The position numbers and the translations under genes were made by a program. From Amia ocellicauda (lineage: Eukaryota; Chordata; Actinopteri; Amiiformes; Amiidae): a DNA stretch of 64,000 bases. Below, one piece after another: positions 54,405 through 64,000 of this stretch (positions are counted from its first letter, which is position 1; each line of letters starts with the position of its first letter). Where the stretch lies: NCBI RefSeq assembly GCF_036373705.1, contig NC_089851.1, positions 23,453,470 through 23,517,469 on the forward strand, given 5' to 3'. The notes below the pieces were generated by a model. It was given only the letters and a program-made list of their open reading frames with translations, searched no databases and was not told the DNA's origin.

Positions 54405-56645
54405 TGACTGCTTTCTACCGCAATTTGTCAGGGAACCAACCAGAGAGAGTGACATTTACATGATCTTTTCAAATGACCAAGATAGAGTCAGAGGGACACT
54501 AGTTAGCTTTGAGGCATACTTTCAGAAAACAAGGACCAAGTCTAAAACAATGGTTTACAATTTTAGAAAAGCAAACCTTGAAGGTATGAGGCGGCATTTA
54601 GAAGAGTTAGACTAGAGCACACTGGATACAGATTCAGCTGAAAGTGGATGGGTATATTTTAAGAATTTAATTTGAGGCTCAGGAGAAATTTATACCAAAA
54701 CTTAGCAAACTGAGGACCCAAAAACAGTGGCCAAAATGGTTTAATAGAAGTATGCAAAAAAATAAAATGTTGTATAGCACATACAAAAGCGATGGAGACT
54801 AAACAAAATACAAAGAATATGTTGAGCTGAAAAGAAATCTTAAGAGAGATCAGGAAAGCAAAAAGGGAAATAGAAAGAAACAGCTCTTGGAGCTAAAACT
54901 AAAGCAAAGAGCTTTTTTCAATATTACAACAGCAAGAGGTCAATAAAGGAGGAAGTGAAACAGATAAAGGGCAAAAATTGAAGTATCTTGGAAAATGAAG
55001 AAGATGTGGCAAATGTTCTAAATGAGTATTTCACAGAGGTTTTTACAAAAGAAGAGACAGATAACATGCCACAGGTTAACAATCAGTCCAGTGAAACCCT
55101 AAGAGAGATCAGGATAAATGAGGAGGAGGTACTAAAGGGACTAGCAAAATTAAAAACAAACAAATCACCTGGGCCAGATGGTATATTTCCAACAGTACTT
55201 AAAGAAATGAGGGAAATTATTTATAGGCCGCTAACTCAAATATTCCAAATGACACTTAGAACAGGGGATGTGCCAACTGACTGGAAGACAACAAATGTCA
55301 TATCAATCCACAAGAAAGGGGACAAAACTGAGCCAGGAAATTACAGACCAAACAGTCTCACCTGCATTACTTGTAAAATGTTGGAAAAAATGATTAGAAA
55401 GAAAATAGAGGAGCATCTTAATGAAAACCATATTCTTGGAGATAGTCAACATGGGTTTAGATGAGGCAGATCATGTCTTACTAATTTATTAGAACATGCA
55501 ACTGCAGCTGTAGATCACATGAAAGCATATGATATGATATACTTAGATTTTCAAAAAGCTTTTGATAAGGTTCCACACCAAAGACTGATCCTCACATTGG
55601 AAGCTGTAGGCATTCAGGGTCATGTAAGTAGATGGATTATGAACTGGTTGATGTCTAGGAAACAGAGGGTGTCGATTAGAGGAGTTGCTTCTAACTGGAG
55701 TGAGGTTGTTAGTGGAGTTCCACAGGGATCAGTACTAGGGCCTTTGCTTTTTCTAATCTATATTAATGATCTGGACTCTGGGATAGTTAGCAAACTTGTC
55801 AAATTTGCAGATGATCCTAAAATAGGTGGCTCAGCAGATACAATCTCGGCAGCACAGGCTATTCAAAGGGACTTAGATAATATTCAGTTGTGGGCTGACA
55901 CCTGGCAGATGAAATTCAATGTGGACAAGTCCACTATAATTACACTATGGGAGGAATAGAACTAGATGAAGTAATGGATGAGAAACACCTAGGAGTCTAC
56001 GTGGACTCCTCACTTTCTCCATCCAAACAGTGTGGGGAAGCAATAAAAAAGGCAAACAGAATGCTAGGGTATATTGTCAAAAGTGTAGAATTGAGAACAA
56101 GGGCAGTGATGTTCAGACTGTACAATGCACTAGTTAGAGCTCATCTGGATACTGTGTGCAGTTCTGGGCTCCACACTTCAAGAAAGATATCGCTGCTCTA
56201 GAGGCAGTTCAGAGGAGAGCAACCAGACTTATTCCAGGACTGAAGGGAATGTCCTACTGAGAGACTGAGGGAACTGAACCTTTTCACCCTGGAACAGAGG
56301 AGACTACATGGGGACTTGATTCAAGTCTTCAAAATCATGAAAGGCATCGACCACATCAAACCAGAGGAGCTTTTCCAGATCAGCAGGGACACATGCACCC
56401 GGGGACACAAATGGAAATTGGGCTTCAGGGCATTCAAGACGGAAAACAGGAGACACTTCTTCACACAGAGAGTCGTCACAATCTGAACAAACTCCCCAGC
56501 GATGTGGTAGAAGCTGAAAATTTGGGAACATTTAAAAACAGACTGGATAGGATCCTTGGATCACTTAGTTATTAATGGACACCAAACGAGCACGATGGGT
56601 CGAATGGCCTCCTCTCGTTTGTAAACTTTTTTATGTTCTTATGCA
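54405..56645 (+). mobile_element. CR1-like LINE, 5'-truncated and broken
   Basis: Plus-strand ORF2 remnants. 54349-54615 is a linker after the missing endonuclease. 54988-55464 has KTNKSPGPDGIFPTVLKEM, VISIHKKGDK and ILGDSQHGFR followed by a stop at 55462. 55519-55959 has [35 protein letters not shown] and the catalytic FADD. 55947-56201 and 56393-56575 carry the C-terminal end with FKNRLDR. A deletion near 55935 removes a segment still present in the 17.4 kb copy. The 3' terminus matches the 17.0 kb copy and ends near a TTATGTTCTTATG repeat. The RT motifs fit the CR1 part of the Jockey superfamily; the exact clade is inferred. Confidence 0.85.
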
Positions 56646-57183
56646 GATCATAGGCATAGTATTGGCCAATGGAAAGGACATTATTATGTATAGGTCATCA
56701 GCATAGAAATCTTATATTTTTTACCCAATCACAGACCATGGGCAGGTTGCACTAAAAATGTCTGCGTTCCAGACAAAATCGGATGTGGGATGTTCCTACT
56801 TGATATTTCAGACTTCCAACCAAGAAGCATTCCAGTGTTCGGAGCTCAAAAATATGAAATATAAACAAGGAAATGGCTGAACTTGTAAAGCTGGTGTTTG
56901 TTTTGCAGGTATACAAACAGTTGAAATGTTAACAGAGAAGCATACAGTGAGAGGCTGTGACCTTGCCTCATCCAAAAACAGATTCAAATCCCTGTCTGTG
57001 TAGCCTGCAGTGTAAATAGAAGTGAATAACAATTATATCACATACAGCACATAGGCTAAATGATACTGCTAATGTTAAATGATATCCAGAGTGAATATTG
57101 TAGAATTCCATACTGATACGTTGAACAGTGCTACAAATACAAATTTTAACGTAGGCCTATTTGTATATTTAAAATTATTAATA
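56646..57183. other. Non-coding spacer, nothing recognised
   Basis: Sequence between the CR1-like LINE and DD36E copy B. No frame with family resemblance and no repeat noticed. Confidence 0.5.
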
Positions 57184-58395
57184 TACACTCACCTAAAGGA
57201 TTATTAGGAACACCTGTTCAATTTCTCATTAATGCAATTATCTAACCAACCAATCACATGGCAGTTGCTTCAATGCATTTAGGGGTGTGGTCCTGGTCAA
57301 GACAATCTCCTGAACTCCAAACTGAATGTCTGAATGGGAAAGAAAGGTGATTTAAGCAATTTTGAGCGTGGCATGGTTGTTGGTGCCAGACGGGCCGCTC
57401 TGAGTATTTCACAATCTGCTCAGTTACTGGGATTTTCACGCACAACCATTTCTAGGGTTTACAAAGAATGGTGTGAAAAGGGAAAAACATCCAGTATGCG
57501 GCAGTCCTGTGGGCGAAAATGCCTTGTTGATGCTAGAGGTCAGAGGAGAATGGGCCGACTGATTCAAGCTGATAGAAGAGCAACTTTGACTGAAATAACC
57601 ACTCGTTACAACCGAGGTATGCAGCAAAGCATTTGTGAAGCCACAACACGTACAACCTTGAGGCGGATAGGCTACAACAGCAGAAGACCCCACCGGGTAC
57701 CACTCATCTCCACTACAAATAGGAAAAAGAGGCTACAATTTGCACAAGCTCACCAAAATTGGACAGTTGAAGACTGGAAAAATGTTTCCTGGTCTGATGA
57801 GTCTCGATTTCTGTTGAGACATTCAGATGGTAGAGTCAGAATTTGGCGTAAACAGAATGAGAACATGGATCCATCATGCCTTGTTACCACTGTGCAGGCT
57901 GGTGGTGGTGGTGTAATGGTGTGGGGGATGTTTTCTTGGCACACATTAGGCCCCTTAGTGCCAACTGGGCATCGTTTAAATGCCACGGCCTACCTGAGCA
58001 TTGTTTCTGACCATGTCCATCCCTTTATGACCACCATGTACCCATCCTCTGATGGCTACTTCCAGCATGTCACAAAGGTCGAATCATTTCAAATTGGTTT
58101 CTTGAACATGACAATGAGTTCACTGTACTAAACTGGCCCCCACAGTCACCAGATCTCAACCCAATAGAGCATCTTTGGGATGTGGTGGAACGGGAGCTTC
58201 GTGCCCTGGATGTGCATCCCACAAATCTCCATCAACTGCAAGATGCTATCCTATCAATATGGGCCAACATTTCTAAAGAATGCTTTCAGCACCTTGTTGA
58301 ATCAATGCCACGTAGAGTTAAGGCAGTTCTGAAGGCGAAAGGGGGTCAAACACAGTATTAGTATGGTGTTCCTAATAATCCTTTAGGTGAGTGTA
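57184..58395 (+). mobile_element. Tc1/mariner DD36E transposon, copy B
   Basis: 1212 bp, TA duplications at 57182-57183 and 58396-58397, with the same TIRs as copy A (start TACACTCACCTAAAGGATTA). It lies in the opposite orientation to copy A, 5 kb away. It is very similar to copy A throughout, with only scattered substitutions by eye plus a 13-bp deletion and the 4-bp difference near the C-terminus. Confidence 0.93.
57334..58361 (+). pseudogene. DD36E transposase, copy B, broken by a 13-bp deletion
   Basis: The frame from MGKKGDLSNF is open to 58131 and contains the first catalytic Asp (WSDESRF). At about 58067 a 13-bp deletion relative to copy A removes the second catalytic Asp codon and shifts the frame. 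Past the lesion the normal reading resumes in another frame ([11 protein letters not shown] and then SMPRRVKAVLKAKG) up to the stop at 58359-58361. It therefore cannot make active enzyme, but it keeps the original C-terminal end that copy A has lost. Confidence 0.9.
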
Positions 58396-59774
58396 TATTG
58401 CTTATTTTACAGCTGTCTTACCAACAGGAAATGTACTTATTTATTTGCAGATTATGAAGATGTCGGCCCCATTCAAACTATGAAAAGAAAAACTAGGTTC
58501 AAAGAGAGGAAATTTACGCTGAAGTATTGGAACTCCAGATCAAAATATAAAAGTTAAAAATGGCAATTCGAGTTAAAAGGGAAGGAGAAAAATATTATTG
58601 TAGTCATTAAGAGTTGTTGGTTGTTAATACATTTGTCATTATGTATATTAGATACTACGTAATAGATTTGAATTTGTATTGTAAATAGTTCACCTAAATG
58701 TAAGTTTTTATTAATTAAATTAAACATTTAAGTGTCAAATTAGTTGCAACTATTATTAGTCAAACGTCCATTACTTTGTATGTAATTAAGTATTGAAACA
58801 TTAGAGCTTTTGCATTTTCCTGTGTTATTTCTGAATTATTTATATGAGAAGGCTTTTGCCTGTCCTCACTTGATGAAATACCCTTTAATTTAATCATTCA
58901 AAATTACCTGGCATATGTTCTGCCATGTTGGCTTCATGTCAGTTTCTATAGCAAGACATACATTTTCCCCATTTAAGCCTGGTGTAGGGTAGGCTTAAAA
59001 AATGACTTAAATTTAAGACAAAACTGATTTCATTTTGTTTTGTCCAACAGGCCTATTTATTTTGGGCTTAAATGTAACTAGCCAATCCAAAGACCCTCTG
59101 AAAACCCTGGAACTCCGGTGTCAGATTTCACGCTGCCCCAGAGCGCACTGGTCAAAATGCAGATGAGAGACTATTTTACAGCGCATGTGTTGCATGATAT
59201 GTTGTTATTTGGGGGATGTTCTTATATTACAATAAGTAATACTTTAACTTCGCTCATCATGTTTTAACTTTTATTTTTATGCATTTTCCACAGGCTTGAC
59301 TGGATTCCACGCTTTGTCGTTAAAAATCCACACCCTTTGATTCCATCTGGCCCTGCTCATGGGTAAAACTTCATTTAAATATATAATACAGCAGAAGGCA
59401 TGTCAACTACCAAATACATGTAAAATAAGATACCATATCAATACCAACACCTCAATACAAGTAAATTCATTGAATCACTTAATCAAACCCAGGCATCCAC
59501 TAGGTGTCACTCATACCCATCATTCATAGCACTGCCAGAACCATATTTAAAAAATCTTTTTAACCTTTTATTTTTGTTCTGAGGTAAATAGTATTTCTGT
59601 ATCATGCTTTATTAATGAATGCATGTGTCTTGTATTGAAACATGTCTAGACAATCTGGGCATTTAGTGACGTCTTGCATAACAACCAACTCCGCCATCTT
59701 TGTTTGGGGGTAAGAATTAACAGGTGTTAAATTATCATTATGAATAAATATGGCTGTACTGCCAGCAACAAGAC
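58396..59774. other. Non-coding region, nothing recognised
   Basis: AT-rich, with no supported frame, RNA gene or clear repeat. A GC-richer patch at about 59100-59170 shows no motif I can name. Confidence 0.5.
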
Positions 59775-59775
59775 A

Positions 59776-59826
<51 letters not shown>

Positions 59827-59827
59827 T
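59775..59827. repeat. (ATT)n microsatellite at the 3' end of a LINE
   Basis: About 17 ATT units immediately next to the 3' terminus of the L2-like element. Read with the LINE, this is its simple-repeat (AAT)n tail, as usual for L2-type elements. Confidence 0.9.
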
Positions 59828-62800
59828 TATTTTTTTATTATTTCTTGGCAGACGTCCTTATCCAGGGCGACTTACAACATAAGTGCAAACATACAGTTAA
59901 GTACAAGGCATCAATCATTACATATTCAATTTAGCTAAAACATAGCAATTCAAAATAATACATTTTACAAATTCCAATTTACAATTTACACAAGTACAGT
60001 AAGTGAGGTCCTACATCCTGGACGGTGAAAGCTAAGTGCTGTTAAGATGTAGGGTCACAGACAAGGGCTATGGGAAAAGGAGCAAGGAGGAATACAATCA
60101 AGAACGCGAGAAGCATAATAAAAACTGTGAAGTGCTATCTAGCAGGGATAGAGGACTAATATTACAAGTACCGTCTGAAAAGATGCGTCTTGAATAAGCG
60201 CCGGAATGAGGTCAAGGACTCTGCTGTTTTGACTTCGGTGGGCAGGTCATTCCACCATTTAGGGGCCTGAGATGAGAAGGAGCGGCTCTGGAGGAAGGAG
60301 AGTGGAGAGGAGGCAGAGTTAGTCTTCTGGCACTGGAGGAACGCAGTGGTCTGGAGGGGATGTATGGAGAGACGAGTGACTGAAGGTAACTTGGTGCAGT
60401 GTGGTCGAGACATCGATAGGTGAGGGTCAATGTCTTGACCTGAATGCGTGCCGGTATCGAGAGCCAGTGTAGGGAGCGGAGCAGTGGAGTAGCATGTGCG
60501 AATCGTGGCAGAGAGACACCAGACGAGCCGCAGAGTTCTGGATGAGCTGGAGCGGCGGGTAGTAGTTGCAGGCAGGCCGGCCAGGAGGGAGTTGCAGTAG
60601 TCCAGGCGAGAGAGGACCAGTGACTGGACAAGCAGCTGAGTCGAGTAGTTGGTGAGGAAGGGACGGATCCGGCGTATGTTGCTCAGGAAGAATCTGCAGG
60701 TGCGTGTCACCGTGGTGATGTGCTGGGTGTAGGAGAGCGCTGGATCGAGGGTGACTCCTAGATTTTTAGCGGAAGAACAAGGAGAGAGTGTGTTGCATTC
60801 CAAGGGGATTGAGATGGGGAGGTCAGCAGAAGGTGAGGAAGAGTGGGGGAAAAAGAGGAGATCCGATTTGGAGAGGTTGAGCTTGAGGTGGTGTGAGTGC
60901 ATCCATGCGGAAATAGCAGGCAAGCAGGAAGAGATGCGAGAGGGGATGAGAGGGTCCGAAGAGGGAAAAGTCAGGAAGATCTGGGCATCATCAGCGTAGA
61001 AGTGGTAGGAGAAACCATAGGATGCGATGAGGGGGCCCAGGGAGCGAGTGTAGAGAGAGAACAGGAGCGGGCCCAGGACGGAGCCTTGGGGAACGCCTGT
61101 GAGGAGAGGTTGGGGGGTGGATGAGGAGCCTCGCCATGTCACTTGATAGGACCAGTCACTGAGGTAGGAGGAGAACCAGGTGAGAGCAGTCCCAGAGATC
61201 CCAAGGTCAGTGAGGCAGGAGAAGAGGATGGAGTGATCAACGGTGTCAAATGCTGCGGAGAGGTCAAGGAGGATGAGGACTGAGGAGAGGGAGGCCGCCT
61301 GAGCACAGCTGAGGGAGTCAGTGACCGCCAGGAGAGCCGTCTCAGTGGAGTGAGCTGTGCGGAAGCCGGATTGCAGAGGATCAAGGAGTAAGTGTTGGGA
61401 CAGAAAGTCAGAGAGCTGATGGTGGACCGCCCGTTCGAGAGTCTTTGAGAGGAAGGGGAGTAGGGAGACAGGGCAGTAGTTCTGAGGACAGGTGGCATCA
61501 AAGGTTGGTTTCTTGAGCAGTGGGATGACAGCAGCTTGTTTAAATGCAGAGGGGAAACAGCCAGAGAGGAGTGAGGAGTTGAGGAGGGAGGAGATGAAGG
61601 GGAGAAGATCAGGAGCGGTCGCTTGGAAGAGGCGAGAAGGGAGAGGGTCCAGGGCACACGTTGTAGGTTTGTGACGTAGGAGGAGAGCAGAAACTTCAGC
61701 ATCTGAGAGAGGTGAGAACGAAGAAAAGGAAGCTTGATCGGTGGGAGGTTTCGGTGTGATGGGAGATGAGGGTGGAGTATTGAAGAGCCTGCGGATGTCT
61801 GCAATCTTCAAGGAGAAGAAGGAGGCGAAATCATCAGCAGTGAGAGATGGGGGAGGAGGAGGGGGAGGGGGAGGGGGGGCAAGGAGGGAGGAGAAGGTGG
61901 AGAAGAGTTTGTGGGGGTTGATGACAGTGGATTCAAAGAGTGATTGGAAGTAAGACTTCTTGGCTGAGGTGAGTGAGGAGGAGAATGTAGACAGTAGAGA
62001 GCGGTAGACTTCGAGGGCAGCAGGGACATTTGGTCCTTTTCCACTTCTGTTCGGCAGCACGCAGACCAATTCGGGTTGAGCGGAGAACAGCAGAGAGCCA
62101 AGGCTGAGGAGGGGAGGGACGGGCAGGACGAGATGTGAGAGGACAGAGAGAGTCAAGGGAGGAGAACAAAGAGGAGGTAGCACAGTTGACAGATGGGAAA
62201 AACAGTCAATGGAAGGTAAGAGAGTGAGGGCAGTGGAGGCAAGGGTGGAGGGGGAGACAGTGCGGAGATTACAGCACAAGGTGACAGAAGGAGTGGGTGG
62301 AGTGGGGAGGGACAGGAGGGAAAGGGAGAAGGAAATGAAGTGGTGGTCCGAGTTGTCCATGGGTGTCACGGAGAGTGTTGAAGGGGAGCAGCCTCTAGAG
62401 AAGATGAGGTCAAGCTGGCGGCCTGCCCTGTGAGTGGGGGGAGATGGGGAGAGAGAGAAGTTAAAGGAGTGAAGGAGAGGAAGAAGTCCGGTACAGTGGG
62501 AAGGGTTGGAGAGGTGGATGTTGAAGTCTCCCAGGAGGATGGTAGGTGAGAACAGCGAGGGGAGGGAGGAGAGAAGAAAGTCGAGTTCATCCAGGAAGGA
62601 GGTGAGTGGACCAGGTGGACGGTAGAGAACTAGAAGGAAGAGGTGAGAGGGAGAGGTGATTTCCACTGCATGGAATTCAAAGCTGTGGGTCGTGATAGCG
62701 GAGAGAGAGGGGGGGCAGAGAAGAGGAGAGAAGGGGAGAGCAGGAGCCCTGTTCCTCCTCCCCGCCCGGTGAGACGAGGGGAGTGGGACAGGACGAACAG

Positions 62801-62905
62801 AGAGGATAAGGCAGCAGGGCTGGTAGAGTTGTCCGGGGAGATCCATGTCTCGGTGAGAGCGAGGAACTCCTTCTCGGGTATAGGGTATAGGGTGTCCCAC
62901 TGGAC
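59828..62905 (-). mobile_element. L2-like LINE, long 5'-truncated copy
   Basis: A minus-strand element with an (AAT)n tail, a 3' UTR (about 59840-60160) that contains a stem-loop near 59850-59875 (GGCAGACGTCCTTATCCAGG), and a long protein frame. The 5' end lies about 62905, inside the endonuclease domain, where the reading begins with the LALTETW motif in another frame. The same family gave the copies at 5.5-7.6 kb and 40.1-40.3 kb. It is the best preserved of the three. Confidence 0.85.
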
Positions 62906-62921
62906 ACTCTTTGTGCAGCAT
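60162..62921 (-). pseudogene. L2-like ORF2 protein: partial endonuclease plus reverse transcriptase (919-codon frame)
   Basis: A non-LTR retrotransposon protein that would nick target DNA and reverse transcribe its RNA there. Visible: C-terminal part of the AP-like endonuclease (LLGDFNIHL about 129-137, DNSDHHF about 190); a linker with a run of ten prolines (about 350) from a GGA/GGG repeat; RT motifs [24 protein letters not shown] (about 550-560), [13 protein letters not shown] and the catalytic YADD at 642-645; and a C-terminal [13 protein letters not shown] block. The first ~70 codons are in the wrong frame: the real endonuclease reading is in another frame, so there is a frameshift near 62700. 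Two compensating frameshifts between about 60530 and 60350 put another stretch out of frame. The long open frame is therefore partly accidental; the element lacks the endonuclease N-terminus and is inactive. Confidence 0.82.
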
Positions 62922-63454
62922 TGTGTGATGTAGTTCAGTGCATGCTGTGTGAAGAGCCAGTATTAATGCTTTGTATAAACTGTATAATGTTTTATATTAA
63001 TGTTTGAAATACTAATATGTCAATAGAGCCAATTGTATTAATTGTCAAGCAAGCAAATGTTAGCATGGCTGTTTTTATGAGTGCTGTCCCTGCAGAAGTC
63101 ACTCCCAGCATTTGTTTCAAGGTTTTCTGTGGCTTATCTTAAGGCTGGAGAGGTTACATTATGGTTATTGATTAACAGTTGTTACAGATGACCATGGGAC
63201 CGGACCTCTCCCAGTATATCAAAGGAAGCCATCTGGTTTCCGCATCCCACACCTTCTCCCAGGAAGACAACCACAAACATTACAAGGGCCAGAGACCTGA
63301 CCTCGAGGCAGCACTTCTTGGAAGCATGTGACTGACCCTGCCCACAGAACCACATGTCATGCTTCCTATAAAAGCTGTTAACTTTTGCTGTTCACAGAGA
63401 CTCCGCTCAGGTGGAGAGTTTCCATGTCAGGACCTTCCAGGCTGGGTTCAACAA
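62906..63454. other. Unassigned DNA with one promoter-like segment
   Basis: No gene is seen. The GC-richer part (63180-63450) contains TATAAAAG at 63368-63375, followed by sequence resembling a transcript leader. It could be a fragment of an LTR or another promoter, but no boundary or repeat partner is visible in the window. Confidence 0.35.
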
Positions 63455-63602
63455 GGTCTAACTAGTGCATTGTACAGTCTGAACATCACTGCCCTTGTTC
63501 TCAATTCTACACTTTTGACAATATACCCTAGCATTCTGTTTGCCTTTTTTATTGCTTCCCCACATTGTTTGGATGGAGAAAGTGAGGAGTCCACGTAGAC
63601 TC
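63455..63602 (-). mobile_element. CR1-like LINE fragment
   Basis: About 148 bp nearly identical to 17488-17632 and to the complement of 56000-56150 (same family as the copies at 17 and 54-56 kb). It codes for the [20 protein letters not shown] region. It stops abruptly at 63602, where the related copies continue, and the LTR-like sequence begins there. Confidence 0.85.
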
Positions 63603-64000
63603 TGTGGAAGGAAAGTTAGAAATTATTTTCTAATACCTGTTTTTCTGTCTTGTATACTTAAGAAAGATAAGGTCAAGCTAGAAGGTCAGGCCAGAAGGAA
63701 GCTTGATTTTGGTTTGTTATTTACGATGAGAATCTTGGAGGCAATGTCAAACAGTATGATTTAAGTGCCTGCTCCCTAATCCATGTGTTGATCTGTGAAC
63801 TCTGTCCTATAATGATAGCTAACTTTTAAGATAACATAATAATGACTTTCTGATTATAACCAGCTCTTTGATTTCTGTGTATAAAAGCTCTGACTGTTAA
63901 AATGAAGGCAGAGCGACTTTGGGATCTTCTTGATTCACTGTTCCTCTCCACGCTGCGTGTAATAAAGACATTGCAATGAACGTTCCAACCTGATTGAAGG
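63603..64000 (+). mobile_element. Probable LTR of a retroelement, cut by the window edge
   Basis: It starts TGTGGAAGG exactly where the LINE fragment is interrupted. Further on there are a TATA box (TATAAAAG at 63880-63887) and, 74 bp downstream, AATAAA at 63961-63966. This order (TG start, long U3-like part, TATA, polyadenylation signal) fits the U3-R-U5 plan of an LTR. The expected CA end, primer-binding site and internal genes would lie beyond 64000. No coding sequence is visible. It could be a solo LTR or the left end of a full element, retroviral or otherwise. Confidence 0.5.

Noticed and set aside
60751..62433. Several plus-strand frames rich in Gly, Glu and Arg
   Set aside because: Antisense shadows of the Ser/Pro/Leu-rich LINE protein.

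Overview
The window reads as nuclear DNA of a ray-finned fish. It carries three vertebrate housekeeping genes with ordinary GT-AG exons inside AT-rich non-coding DNA. Several transposon families typical of fish genomes surround them: Tc1/mariner elements, L2-like and CR1-like LINEs, and small inverted-repeat elements. The species cannot be named from the sequence alone. There is nothing prokaryotic here: no operons, CRISPR arrays or plasmid functions.

Layout. 1-13.4 kb holds no gene I can support. It contains simple repeats, a 5'-truncated L2-like LINE (5.5-7.6 kb) and two Tc1-derived non-autonomous elements. 13.4-39.9 kb is MTRR (methionine synthase reductase) on the minus strand. I could join 14 coding exons in frame to a 698-residue product. 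Its introns hold a CR1-like LINE fragment, a deleted Tc1, a hAT-like MITE, two palindromic elements and a full-length Tc1 lying 16 nt from a splice donor. 39.8-41.3 kb is a divergent promoter interval shared by MTRR and CCT5. 41.3-45.7 kb is CCT5 (chaperonin TCP-1 epsilon) on the plus strand, 11 coding exons and 541 residues. 46.1-48.2 kb is CMBL (carboxymethylenebutenolidase homologue) on the minus strand, 5 coding exons and 245 residues with an intact Cys-Asp-His triad. It lies tail-to-tail with CCT5 and has a GC-rich promoter near 48.8-49.0 kb. A tRNA-Thr(AGT) gene follows at 49.25 kb. From 49.5 kb to the end the window is almost all mobile DNA: three Tc1-type elements packed end to end, a CR1-like LINE, a second copy of the DD36E Tc1-type element, a long L2-like LINE, and what looks like the start of an LTR retroelement at the right edge.

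The three genes have no direct biochemical partnership. MTRR reactivates cobalamin-dependent methionine synthase, CCT5 is one of eight subunits of the cytosolic TRiC/CCT folding machine, and CMBL is a cytosolic serine-hydrolase-like enzyme with a cysteine nucleophile. CCT5 and CMBL are also neighbours in human. MTRR head-to-head with CCT5 is not the human arrangement, as I recall it.

I did not find a new biological system. The most useful observations are the two DD36E transposon copies with different disabling lesions, the nested Tc1 cluster, the unusual splice sites of MTRR (a 29-T tract at one acceptor, a transposon beside a donor, a tandem acceptor), and the probable LTR element that interrupts a LINE fragment at the right end.
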